A stretch of DNA of 17,073 nt from Aigarchaeota archaeon (GTDB taxonomy: Archaea > Thermoproteota > Nitrososphaeria_A > Caldarchaeales > Wolframiiraptoraceae): assembly GCA_025059415.1 (NCBI GenBank), contig JANXDQ010000021.1, positions 1 to 17,073 of the forward strand. The letters run 5' to 3'. Shown in pieces: positions 7,965 to 14,264 of this stretch. The notes beneath the pieces were generated by a model, which made no database searches, was not told the DNA's origin, and saw nothing but the letters and a program-made list of their open reading frames with translations. A program made the position numbers and the translations under genes. How positions within the stretch are numbered: the first letter of the stretch is position 1; each line of letters begins with the position of its first letter.

Positions 7965-7971
7965 TTATAAG
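7965..7971 (+). promoter_or_regulatory. TATA box for rps8e-srp19-gar1
   Basis: TTATAAG within GGTTATAAGG, about 40 bases before the rps8e ATG at 8006. The predicted transcript start is near 7993, at or inside GGAGGG (7991-7996), so the leader would be about 12 bases. Confidence 0.55.
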
Positions 7972-8005
7972 GTGCTTTTCGCCCCCATTAGGAGGGCTGG
8001 AGAGG

Positions 8006-8389
8006 ATGACGCAGTGGCATGGCGACCTTCATAAACGGAAGAAAACGGGAGGTAGAAGAAGGCCATATAGAAAGAAGAGGAAATATGAGAGAGGCGGCGA
8101 TCCCGTTTACATGACGATTGGTGAGAGGAAATTGCGAGTGAAGAGGGCGAAGGGGGGCGGGGTCAAAATAGCCCTAGCAGCCGACATTTACGCGAACGTT
8201 TTCGATCCTGAGAAAAAGGCGGCTCAGAAAGTTAAAATATTAAGGCTGCTCTCGAACCCCGCGAGTAGGGATCTGGAGAGGCGTGGAGTAATCACGAAGG
8301 GCGCGATAATCGAAACCGAACTCGGTAAAGCAAAAGTCACCTCGAGGCCCGGACAGGATGGAGTCATTAATGCTATATTGGTGAAGTGA
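8006..8389 (+). CDS. rps8e: 30S ribosomal protein eS8 (S8e)
   Basis: eS8 is a small-subunit protein found only in archaea and eukaryotes. The 127-residue product starts MTQWHGDLHKRKKTGGRRRP, a near-invariant basic N-terminus, and continues with the ALAADIYANVFDP and NPASRDLERRGVITKGAIIET segments of the archaeal short form. It ends in GQDGVINAILVK, again typical. The frame is open further upstream to 7961, but the family N-terminus fixes the start at 8006, and TATA placement agrees. It leads a tight run: srp19 begins 4 bases after its stop and gar1 overlaps srp19, so three RNA-binding proteins of ribosome, signal recognition particle and H/ACA RNP are probably co-expressed. Confidence 0.97.
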   Translation: MTQWHGDLHKRKKTGGRRRPYRKKRKYERGGDPVYMTIGERKLRVKRAKGGGVKIALAADIYANVFDPEKKAAQKVKILRLLSNPASRDLERRGVITKGAIIETELGKAKVTSRPGQDGVINAILVK

Positions 8390-8393
8390 TTCC

Positions 8394-8684
8394 TTGATCA
8401 AGAAAAGGGGATATGTTATCTGGCCCGTTTACCTCGACGCCTCGGTTAGTAGATCTAAATGTAGGAAAGTGCCCCTAAATCTCGCGGTAAAGAACCCAAC
8501 TACAGAGCAGATCGCGGCAGCTGCTAGGAATCTTGGATGGTCTGTGGAAATAGAGCCCGGTAGTCATCCAGCATTCTGGTGGAGGAAGAGTGGAAAAGTC
8601 ATCATTAAACCGAAAGAGCCTCTTAGCAAGAATGGGATAATCCTGCGCATCGCGCAGGCCCTTAGATCCGAGTCGAGGAGATGA
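8394..8684 (+). CDS. srp19: Signal recognition particle 19 kDa protein SRP19
   Basis: SRP19 binds the tips of helices 6 and 8 of 7S RNA and prepares it for SRP54 in co-translational targeting to the membrane. The 96-residue product carries the family motif YVIWPVYLDASVSRSKCRKVP, then PTTEQIAAAARNLGW and the KPKEPLSKNGIILRIAQ tail. Length fits archaeal SRP19. The start is TTG at 8394, because no ATG or GTG lies in a suitable place and MIKKRGYVIWP matches the family start. The GGTGA at 8380-8384, inside the rps8e end, can act as its ribosome site. It follows rps8e by 4 bases and overlaps gar1 by 4 (ATGA), which suggests translational coupling through the run. Confidence 0.96.
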   Translation: MIKKRGYVIWPVYLDASVSRSKCRKVPLNLAVKNPTTEQIAAAARNLGWSVEIEPGSHPAFWWRKSGKVIIKPKEPLSKNGIILRIAQALRSESRR

Positions 8685-8953
8685 AAGTGTCTAAGCGGGC
8701 GAGGGGTCTTAAAAGGATCGGAAAGATTTGGGCGGTAGTTGAGGGGAAACTCGTGATCAAGGGCGAAATCCTGCCTAAGCTTGGAGACATGGTCTATAAC
8801 TCGGGTATGGAGGTGGTCGGCGTAGTCTCCGGAATTTTCGGCCCAGTTGACAACTTCTTCATAGAGGTAAATCCCACGAAGAATGTGGAATTTAAGAGGG
8901 AAGAGCCCCTATACGTTCTGGAAGAAGATAAGATGGAGAAGCGCATACCCTAA
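8681..8953 (+). CDS. gar1: H/ACA RNP protein Gar1
   Basis: Gar1 joins Cbf5, Nop10 and L7Ae in the H/ACA ribonucleoprotein, where it regulates substrate loading and release by the Cbf5 pseudouridine synthase. The 90-residue product is a small beta-barrel protein with the family pattern KIGEILPKLGDMVY-like strand (here IKGEILPKLGDMVY), MEVVGVVSGIFGPVDNFFIEV, and EPLYVLEE. It lacks the Gly-Arg repeats of eukaryotic Gar1, as expected in archaea. Its ATG overlaps the srp19 stop as ATGA. The neighbouring order srp19, gar1, tfb is a recurrent archaeal arrangement, which supports the call. 84 bases with a promoter separate it from tfb. Confidence 0.95.
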   Translation: MKVSKRARGLKRIGKIWAVVEGKLVIKGEILPKLGDMVYNSGMEVVGVVSGIFGPVDNFFIEVNPTKNVEFKREEPLYVLEEDKMEKRIP

Positions 8954-9006
8954 GCCATCCCCAGATAACACCCACGAAATCCCAGATCTCCGAAATATGC
9001 GATTAA

Positions 9007-9014
9007 GTTATAAG
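9007..9014 (+). promoter_or_regulatory. TATA box for tfb, predicted leaderless transcript
   Basis: GTTATAAG, centred about 27 bases before the tfb ATG at 9038, places the transcript start within one or two bases of the start codon. No Shine-Dalgarno sequence precedes the ATG, consistent with a leaderless message. Confidence 0.6.
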
Positions 9015-9037
9015 AGATTCTTAGTGGAAAATCTGAG

Positions 9038-9913
9038 ATGAATGAAGTTAATTGCACCTCCTGCGGAGGCACCAACATTATAGAGGATAAGAGTTCCGGA
9101 GAACTAATCTGTGTTGACTGCGGCAATGTAATCGATAAGGTCATTTATCCGGATCCGGAGTGGCGCGCATATAGCTATGGTGATAGAGTTAAAAGAGAGA
9201 GGACCGGTGCGCCGACAACTCCTCTCCTCCACGATCTAGGATTATCGACGCGATGTCGGGCATATTTCAAGGAAGTTTATTCTGGAAGGGATCGAATGAT
9301 GATTAAAGTGCTCTCTGAGATTTATAGGATCAGTTCGAGCCTGAATATTCCCCAATGCGTTGCTCAGACCGCTGCTGTCTTTTTACGGAAGATCGACGAA
9401 TCCTCTAAGTTTTCGAGGATATATTTGAGATCCCTACCAGCATCGTTACTCTATCTCTCACTCAAAGCCCATGGAATCCCACGTGATCTCAGGGAATTGG
9501 CTGAGGCGGCGGGAACCAAACAAGAATTGATCCGAAGATGCTATCTCAAATTATCTAAATCCATGAACATCAGGGGCTCGATAAATGCCGATGCCTATAT
9601 CTCGAAGATTGTTAGGATACTGCGGCTCCCCGGGGAGGTCGAGCGTCTGGCAAATCAGATCTATGCCGCTGCAGCGCTTGAGGGTTTTACTCAGGGGAAG
9701 AATAGGAAGGCGATGGCGGCGGCCTCTGTTTACCTAGCGGCCAAGAATTTTGGGATCCCCCTTTCCCAGCGGAGCCTAGTGAGCGAAGTCGGAGTTAGTG
9801 GGAATAGCTTGAAGAGGCGCATAAGGGAATTCAAAGCGGTTTTAACCGATGGGGATATAAGGAGGAAAGATCAAAGTGTATTTGAGGAGGATAAATCTTG
9901 CCGCAAAAGCTGA
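9038..9913 (+). CDS. tfb: Transcription initiation factor TFB, divergent cyclin repeats
   Basis: TFB (TFIIB homologue) binds the TBP-TATA complex and BRE and recruits RNA polymerase. The 291-residue product has a complete zinc ribbon (Cys6, Cys9, Cys25, Cys28), a B-reader/linker segment (RERTGAPTTPLLHDLGLST) and two cyclin-like repeats (about 85-180 and 190-275). The second repeat is recognisable (LPGEVERLANQIYAAAALEG, SVYLAAKNFGIPLSQRSL). The first is unusual: where most TFBs have a GRS-type helix followed by small residues, this one has SRIYLRSLPASLLYLSLK. It may therefore be an alternative TFB paralogue, or simply reflect a divergent lineage. It has its own promoter, follows gar1, and its last 16 bases overlap the next gene, a TFE-beta-like factor. 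Confidence 0.93.
   Translation: MNEVNCTSCGGTNIIEDKSSGELICVDCGNVIDKVIYPDPEWRAYSYGDRVKRERTGAPTTPLLHDLGLSTRCRAYFKEVYSGRDRMMIKVLSEIYRISSSLNIPQCVAQTAAVFLRKIDESSKFSRIYLRSLPASLLYLSLKAHGIPRDLRELAEAAGTKQELIRRCYLKLSKSMNIRGSINADAYISKIVRILRLPGEVERLANQIYAAAALEGFTQGKNRKAMAAASVYLAAKNFGIPLSQRSLVSEVGVSGNSLKRRIREFKAVLTDGDIRRKDQSVFEEDKSCRKS
9884..9890 (+). promoter_or_regulatory. Shine-Dalgarno sequence fixing the TTG start of the TFE-beta-like gene
   Basis: GAGGAGG lies inside the 3' end of tfb, 7 bases before the TTG at 9898. Its strength and spacing support this non-ATG start and suggest re-initiation or coupling with tfb translation. Confidence 0.7.
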
Positions 9914-10296
9914 CAAAACTGGAGGAAGAGGCCATTAAACTCCTATTAAAGCATCAGGATAAAGGCCTTCTACAATCTGAGTTATGGCACAAGCTCGGTG
10001 TGACTAGCAGGGAGGGGTCGAGGATAGCGATACGCCTTGAGAAGAAGGGCATGATCAAGAGGGTGAAGGAATTCGCTAAGGATCGCTGGACTAGAAGGCT
10101 CGTACCCCTGATCCGCCGGGTCACAATCGACCCCATCAAGGATGCGCCATGTATCTCCTGCCCATATAATCAGATCTGTAGCATAGGGGGCGTGAAGGAT
10201 CCCAGGTCATGTCCATTGCTAGAAAAGTGGATTATTGAATCATACCAGGCCCATAAAGCGCAGATGGAGAAAAAGATCGAAAATAGGGAGCATTAA
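9898..10296 (+). CDS. TFE-beta / RPC34-like transcription factor (winged helix plus four-Cys cluster)
   Basis: The 132-residue product has an N-terminal winged helix (about residues 6-70, with GLLQSELWHKLGVTSREGSRI and a recognition helix leading to KKGMIKR). A C-terminal cysteine module follows: APCISCPYNQICSIGG, then DPRSCPLLEKW (Cys85, Cys88, Cys94, Cys105). This pairing matches TFE-beta, the archaeal counterpart of RNA polymerase III subunit RPC34/RPC39, whose cysteines hold a 4Fe-4S cluster and which assists promoter opening with TFE-alpha. It starts at a TTG backed by a strong ribosome site and overlaps tfb by 16 bases, so two initiation factors would be made from one message. Its TAA shares bases with the convergent rlmE stop. 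It could otherwise be a generic winged-helix regulator, but the cysteine spacing and tfb linkage favour TFE-beta. Confidence 0.85.
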   Translation: MPQKLTKLEEEAIKLLLKHQDKGLLQSELWHKLGVTSREGSRIAIRLEKKGMIKRVKEFAKDRWTRRLVPLIRRVTIDPIKDAPCISCPYNQICSIGGVKDPRSCPLLEKWIIESYQAHKAQMEKKIENREH

Positions 10297-10901
10297 GGTA
10301 GCTTACCCATGGCTATTAAGTAAAGCTCGGAGCTGGTCTTCCTCTTCGCTTTCGGGATGAATCTCTTAACAAAGCTGTATTCCCTCCTTAACTCCGCTTC
10401 GAGGTCGCGGAGCTCATCGCAGTCAAATGCTTTCAACATTACTGACCCACCGCGTTTCACTATTTCTCCCGCTATTTCATAAGATTTATTGGTTAATTCA
10501 TATTGTCTCATGACGTCTACGTCTCTTATCCCAGTGAATCTTGGAGAGGCATCCGATATCAAGACGTCGGCCTTTTTTCCACCGATTGCCCTGGAGATTT
10601 CCGAGACGACGTCGTCTTCGAGTATGTCCAGTGTGAGTGTTATTATGTTTTTCTCCGCGAATTCGCCGAACTCCCTTTTATCCACCGCTACAACTATCCC
10701 CTCAGGTCCGACGAGCCTCGATGCAACTTGGCTCATCCCGCCAGGCCATGCTCCAAGCTCCACGACTATATTCCTCCTCTTGATTAATTCGTATTTTTTC
10801 TGGGCTTCTAACAGCTTGTATGCCGCCCTAGAGCGGTAGCCCTCTTCCCTGGCCTTCCTTCGGTATGGGTCCCGTTTCGCCTCATCAACCCATCTTCCCA
10901 T
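10293..10901 (-). CDS. rlmE: 23S rRNA 2'-O-ribose methyltransferase RlmE (FtsJ/RrmJ)
   Basis: This SAM-dependent enzyme methylates the ribose of a uridine in the A-loop of large-subunit rRNA (U2552 in E. coli numbering). The frame has the RrmJ start RDPYRRKAREEGYRSRAAYKLLE, motif I VELGAWPGGMSQV, DVLISDASP, and VMLKAF. Using the TTG-extended frame from 10907, the catalytic tetrad is Lys31, Asp119, Lys159 and Glu194 (subtract two for the ATG at 10901, preferred here). Motif I has Glu where Asp is common and AWPGG for AAPGG, minor changes. It lies 39 bases downstream of trm1 on the same strand, the last gene of an RNA-processing run. Its stop overlaps that of the convergent TFE-beta-like gene by 4 bases. 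Confidence 0.95.
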   Translation of the reverse strand: MGRWVDEAKRDPYRRKAREEGYRSRAAYKLLEAQKKYELIKRRNIVVELGAWPGGMSQVASRLVGPEGIVVAVDKREFGEFAEKNIITLTLDILEDDVVSEISRAIGGKKADVLISDASPRFTGIRDVDVMRQYELTNKSYEIAGEIVKRGGSVMLKAFDCDELRDLEAELRREYSFVKRFIPKAKRKTSSELYLIAMGKLP

Positions 10902-10940
10902 CGGCAAATATCCATTAATTCATTAGAGTAAGGCCCATTT

Positions 10941-12146
10941 TTAGGTCTTCACACAAAGCCTCCTGAACACTTCATCTACCACCTTAGGCGGGGCATCCGT
11001 CCTAATTCCACCTGGGTCGATGTGGGTTATGGTGGCCTTGTACCCGATCTCCGTTAATCCCTCGATGATCTTTGAGGGTCCAACAGGGGAGCTCCTCAGC
11101 TTCTCGGCTAACGCGTTTACCGGGAAATAGCCTATCAGGGACGTGTCCTCCTTCGCCAATGCATCTAATAGCTTTAATGATTCCTTGTAGGTGCTCGGGT
11201 CGTCGTATGCCCTTGACAATATTTTGGACACCAGCTCCTTATCCGTTAATTCTCCAAGCCAGAGGGGGCCGCCGTAATCGATCCTAGTTCCACAAATCTC
11301 ACAAGTAGTCGGTGGTTCCTCGACCCACTTCCTCGTGTAAATCGCCAGGCATTTTGGGCAATAGGAAATCCACCCCATTCGCCTCAACTTCTCCTTGGCG
11401 GAGTTTATGCCCCGTTCAACTTTGACGAATACCCTCGCGTAATGATCTTTCTGAAAGGACAGTATCGGTGTCGAGGCCAATCCCAGCCTCGCCGCGGTCT
11501 TGACCATGAATCCCGCCAAGATCCTCAAGCCCAGCTCCTTGGAAAACGGTGTTTTCAGAGGCTTCGCGGAATACTTCCTCATGCACGACTCTGCCTTTGC
11601 TCCGGCTAATGCCGACATATCTGTCGCCGTTGCACCTAGGACCGCCCCCCGATTGCATCCTCTAAACCCATTTTCCACGAATTTCGCCGGAGAACCTGCT
11701 GGATCTATGTCGACGTAATCATATCGTGGCCGCCCTCTCCCACACATTGCCAACAACTCGTTTGCATCGGCGTTGGATGCCCTGACTATGTCCCCGACGC
11801 CATTGAGCTCGGCGTTGATCTTGATAAGCTCGTAGGCATTTCTCGATACGTCGTTCGCTATTATCTCCTCGGCGACAACGGTCTCGACGGCAATTCTAAT
11901 ACTCCTCACACCCGTCCCCGCAAGCGCCTCGCACACCCTAATCTTCCTCCCCTCAAAGTATGCTGCGAGGAAAAGTATAGTGATGTCGCGATTTGGTTTG
12001 GAGACGGGGTTGAAGAAGACGGGTAAACTGCTTGGGGCATATCCCTTTGGTGAGGGAAGTGGCGGCGAGTAGAATTTCGCCTTTCCCTCAAATCTCAGCT
12101 CCACTTCGTATCCAAGCTTCTTGGCCACTTCTACGCCTCCCATCAT
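10941..12146 (-). CDS. trm1: tRNA (guanine26-N2)-dimethyltransferase Trm1
   Basis: Trm1 dimethylates G26 at the junction of the D and anticodon stems of tRNA. The 401-residue product shows the N-terminal GKAKFYSPP and VFFNPVSKPNRDI motifs, a SAM-binding Rossmann core (VCEALAGTGVRSIRIA at 71-86, IIANDVS, DYVDIDPAGSP at 143-152) and the C-terminal lobe with a zinc-ribbon-like set (Cys263, Cys266, Cys282, Cys285). The catalytic-loop sequence is DPAGSP where DPFGSP is usual, so the aromatic after the Asp-Pro pair is lost. The ATG at 12146 overlaps the stop of the upstream NTPase gene (ATGA), implying coupling; a second ATG directly follows. Length and order are otherwise normal for archaeal Trm1. 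Confidence 0.96.
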   Translation of the reverse strand: MMGGVEVAKKLGYEVELRFEGKAKFYSPPLPSPKGYAPSSLPVFFNPVSKPNRDITILFLAAYFEGRKIRVCEALAGTGVRSIRIAVETVVAEEIIANDVSRNAYELIKINAELNGVGDIVRASNADANELLAMCGRGRPRYDYVDIDPAGSPAKFVENGFRGCNRGAVLGATATDMSALAGAKAESCMRKYSAKPLKTPFSKELGLRILAGFMVKTAARLGLASTPILSFQKDHYARVFVKVERGINSAKEKLRRMGWISYCPKCLAIYTRKWVEEPPTTCEICGTRIDYGGPLWLGELTDKELVSKILSRAYDDPSTYKESLKLLDALAKEDTSLIGYFPVNALAEKLRSSPVGPSKIIEGLTEIGYKATITHIDPGGIRTDAPPKVVDEVFRRLCVKT

Positions 12147-12685
12147 CTCTTCTCAACGGCCTCCGTTATGCTCTTAACAATCATTGATGGAGCTCGATCC
12201 CGGTTCTCAGGGGTAATTAGGACCAAGTTTTTCCCAGCGGCCTCCTTAACCTTCACAACCAGTGGGTCTCTGGATCTATAATGGACTGTTATGACGGCAT
12301 TTTTACTCGAGGAGAGCAGTTCCTCAACGGCCTCCCTAAATTTCCCGCTAAAGAGTTCCATGGGTCCAACTTCATCAACCACAACTACATCCGCCTCTCC
12401 TAATCCATCCAGTAACGCGGACACTCCAATCGATTCAAGATCTCTTAAATTGACTACGTATTTTCCGAGCCTGGGCCCTTCTTTAAACTTGATGTGCGCC
12501 AAGATCCCCTCTCCCCCACTAATCCTCTTCACCGCGAACCCCACACGTCTTCCACTTTCCCTGAGTTCCTGCGTATACATTCCCTCGACCTTAATGTTTC
12601 TCCTCTTCAATTCATCGACGATTTTCAATATCGCCGTCGTTTTCCCGCATCCAGGCGGCCCCGTTAAAGCATAGAGAATTCGCAT
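12143..12685 (-). CDS. THEP1-type nucleoside-triphosphatase (NTPase_1 family)
   Basis: This small P-loop NTPase is of the THEP1/NTPase_1 family (cancer-related NTPase in humans); members hydrolyse NTPs in vitro but their cellular role is unclear. From the ATG at 12685 (180 residues) the protein begins MRILYALTGPPGCGKTT. It has Walker A GPPGCGKT at residues 9-16, Walker B VVVVDEVGPMELFS with Asp104/Glu105, and the family segments VEGMYTQELRESGRRVGF and ITVHYRSRDPLV. A TTG at 12703 would add six codons, but GGTG about 8 bases before the ATG favours 12685. It overlaps trm1 by 4 bases, follows the metallophosphoesterase by 57 bases, and sits in a run of RNA-related genes, which hints at a nucleic acid or nucleotide-related role (inference only). 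Confidence 0.9.
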   Translation of the reverse strand: MRILYALTGPPGCGKTTAILKIVDELKRRNIKVEGMYTQELRESGRRVGFAVKRISGGEGILAHIKFKEGPRLGKYVVNLRDLESIGVSALLDGLGEADVVVVDEVGPMELFSGKFREAVEELLSSSKNAVITVHYRSRDPLVVKVKEAAGKNLVLITPENRDRAPSMIVKSITEAVEKR

Positions 12686-12742
12686 GCTCAACACCTTATC
12701 CAAATTACATATTCTACGGCCCCCCGATAAAGATGTTTTCGA

Positions 12743-13468
12743 TTATTCTATGATCACGAGTTCTAGGGGCGAGGTGGGTCTGAATGGAAGAATTTGTCCG
12801 AGCCCCCTTGACACGTAGAGTATTCCTTGATTCTGAAGATGATATAGCCCCCGACTATAAATTGAATTAGAGAAGATTGTGACTCCGCTTACCACGATTC
12901 CGCCGTGGGTGTGGCCCGCCAAGATGAGCTTGGCAGAATTTACACATGGTGCGACATTTGGATCATGTGCCAAAACGATGTCAGTGCCACCTATTCGGGG
13001 ATAACGTCTATCATCCCTCCAATCAACCCCAAAAATCCTTAGACCAGAAAATTCGACAACATCATCTATGAGGAAGTGGAAACCGCATTCACGCCTCATA
13101 ATCCCTATGAGCTCCGAGGCATTACCACTCCAGTAATCATGATTTCCTAGAACGGCGTATTTCCTCCGGGCATCCAAACTGGAAAAATATCTCCTAACGA
13201 GGTCGAGATTCCCCGTGAACTCGTCGATTACATCTCCCCCATGAAGGATCACATCTGGATCTTCCCTTGAAATTATCTTCAATAAATTTTCCTCAACAGG
13301 GCCGAGGAAATGCAAATGTGTATCCACTAAGAATGCGAGCTTTAATCCTAAATCGAGCTTTAAACGCGTGACCTCTATTCTCAGGGTCTCGGTCCACGAA
13401 GGAATGGCCACGACCCCGATAACGCACCCCATTATTAAGAGGAGCGCCCTCCTCGAGATGCCCAACAT
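12743..13468 (-). CDS. Membrane-anchored calcineurin-like metallophosphoesterase with Tat-like N-terminus
   Basis: The 241-residue protein has the metallophosphoesterase signature in order: DTHLH (Asp49, His51), GGDVID (Asp79, Asp82), GNHDYW (His110), LAHDP and GHTHGG. This layout resembles the YkuE/YaeI branch of small phosphoesterases. The N-terminus MLGISRRALLLIMG plus a hydrophobic stretch to about residue 22 forms either a membrane anchor or a signal peptide. Its SRR followed by x-Leu-Leu resembles a twin-arginine signal, suggesting the catalytic domain lies outside the membrane. The ATG at 13468 has GGAG at 13476-13479, 7 bases upstream. It starts 13 bases after rnhB, so it is probably co-transcribed with it. 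The substrate cannot be read from sequence. Confidence 0.88.
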   Translation of the reverse strand: MLGISRRALLLIMGCVIGVVAIPSWTETLRIEVTRLKLDLGLKLAFLVDTHLHFLGPVEENLLKIISREDPDVILHGGDVIDEFTGNLDLVRRYFSSLDARRKYAVLGNHDYWSGNASELIGIMRRECGFHFLIDDVVEFSGLRIFGVDWRDDRRYPRIGGTDIVLAHDPNVAPCVNSAKLILAGHTHGGIVVSGVTIFSNSIYSRGLYHLQNQGILYVSRGLGQILPFRPTSPLELVIIE

Positions 13469-13481
13469 GCATCATCTCCGA

Positions 13482-14141
13482 TTAATCTACGGCAAATTCA
13501 TCGAGTCTTCTTTGGACAATTTTTGACATCGTCCTCCAACTAGACCTAATATGCGGGCAACTCATCCCGCGACTTATAATAAGATCCATCAAAAACTTCC
13601 TAGTCTTGATATCTGATGGATACCCCGATCCAAAATCCCCTAACTCCGACTTTAATCCATCAATTAGCCTATCACGCTCGCATTTTGCGATGATGGACGC
13701 GGCAGATACTATGGGATATTTTTCATCGGCCTTATGCTCCAGTATCAATGAACAGTTATGCGTTAAATTATTATCTATCAGTCTTCTAAACCCCGCATAT
13801 TCCACGGAGGGCAAATCTATGTAGGCGGCATCTGGCTTTAATCGGTTAATTATCTCCGCGAAAATCCTGGCCTCCAAACTGTTTAATCCCTGAGATTTTC
13901 TTCTCCGAGTAGAGGAGTCAATTGTTGAAGCGTCCAAGACTACTATCTCAACATCATCGGCCAACTCCATTATCAGCTTGGATAATTCAAACCTACTTCC
14001 AGGCGTAAGCCTCTTGGAATCCCTAACACCCATCCCAATTAACTCACCCGTTTTATTTTGGTCGATCAATACTCCGGCTACTACCATTGGGCCTATAACG
14101 GCTCCCCTACCAGCCTCATCGATGCCGCAAACCCTCAACAA
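13482..14141 (-). CDS. rnhB: Ribonuclease HII
   Basis: RNase HII cleaves the RNA strand of RNA/DNA hybrids and removes single ribonucleotides from DNA. The 219-residue product has the type 2 signature CGIDEAGRGAVIGPMVVAGV, with the DEDD active site at Asp8, Glu9, Asp109 (AYIDLPS) and Asp139 (KADEKYPIVSAASIIAK), and the GRG motif at 11-13. DSKRL at 41-45 and GSGYPSD are also present. The start is TTG at 14141; it lies exactly where family members begin and no earlier or nearby ATG fits. A TATA-like element at 14171-14177 predicts a leader of about 7 bases. It heads the minus-strand run that continues into the phosphoesterase, NTPase, trm1 and rlmE genes. Confidence 0.95.
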   Translation of the reverse strand: MLRVCGIDEAGRGAVIGPMVVAGVLIDQNKTGELIGMGVRDSKRLTPGSRFELSKLIMELADDVEIVVLDASTIDSSTRRRKSQGLNSLEARIFAEIINRLKPDAAYIDLPSVEYAGFRRLIDNNLTHNCSLILEHKADEKYPIVSAASIIAKCERDRLIDGLKSELGDFGSGYPSDIKTRKFLMDLIISRGMSCPHIRSSWRTMSKIVQRRLDEFAVD

Positions 14142-14170
14142 TTAATCTTTAGAACCCGTTGATTCTTAAG

Positions 14171-14177
14171 CATTAAA
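14171..14177 (-). promoter_or_regulatory. BRE/TATA element for rnhB
   Basis: On the minus strand CAGG is followed by TTTAATG. The centre near 14174 predicts a start near 14148, about 7 bases before the rnhB TTG. The same CAGG-plus-TATA wording recurs on the other strand for the divergent peptidase gene. Confidence 0.5.
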
Positions 14178-14198
14178 CCTGGAAATCGCCCCGAGACT

Positions 14199-14253
14199 TC
14201 CTCTGAGGAGTAGACCACGTGGAATGAAACTCGCGTCCCCCCGGCGAGCTTCA
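14199..14253. repeat. Cluster of three dyad-symmetric sequences between rnhB and the M24 peptidase gene
   Basis: Three inverted repeats occur in 55 bases: TCCTCTGAGGA (14199-14209), the perfect palindrome CCACGTGG (14215-14222), and TGAAACTCGC (14225-14234) with GCGAGCTTCA (14244-14253), one mismatch across a 9-base loop. The last ends two bases before the peptidase TATA box, where BRE recognition by TFB occurs, so an operator is plausible. A stem-loop RNA is the alternative. Confidence 0.5.
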
Positions 14254-14255
14254 GG

Positions 14256-14264
14256 CTTAAATAA
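14256..14264 (+). promoter_or_regulatory. TATA box for the M24 peptidase gene, favouring the start at 14292
   Basis: CTTAAATAA is centred near 14260, so transcription should begin near 14286. That lies downstream of the ATG at 14280 and about 6 bases before the in-frame ATG at 14292. Confidence 0.6.

Larger units (their letters stand above)
7669..8005. other. Long gap between divergent TIP49 and rps8e without a confident gene
   Basis: This is the longest stretch lacking a clear gene. It must hold the two divergent promoters: a weak TATA-like CTTTATC for TIP49 near 7702-7708 (minus) and a good TATA box for rps8e near 7965. The middle contains inverted GC-rich pieces (GGCCCCG near 7755 with CGGGGCT near 7857; CTCGC near 7862 with GCGAG near 7884) and a short minus-strand frame at 7691-7798. 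No tRNA T-arm consensus and no convincing paired C and D boxes were found. It could carry an untranslated RNA or simply be spacer. Confidence 0.5.
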
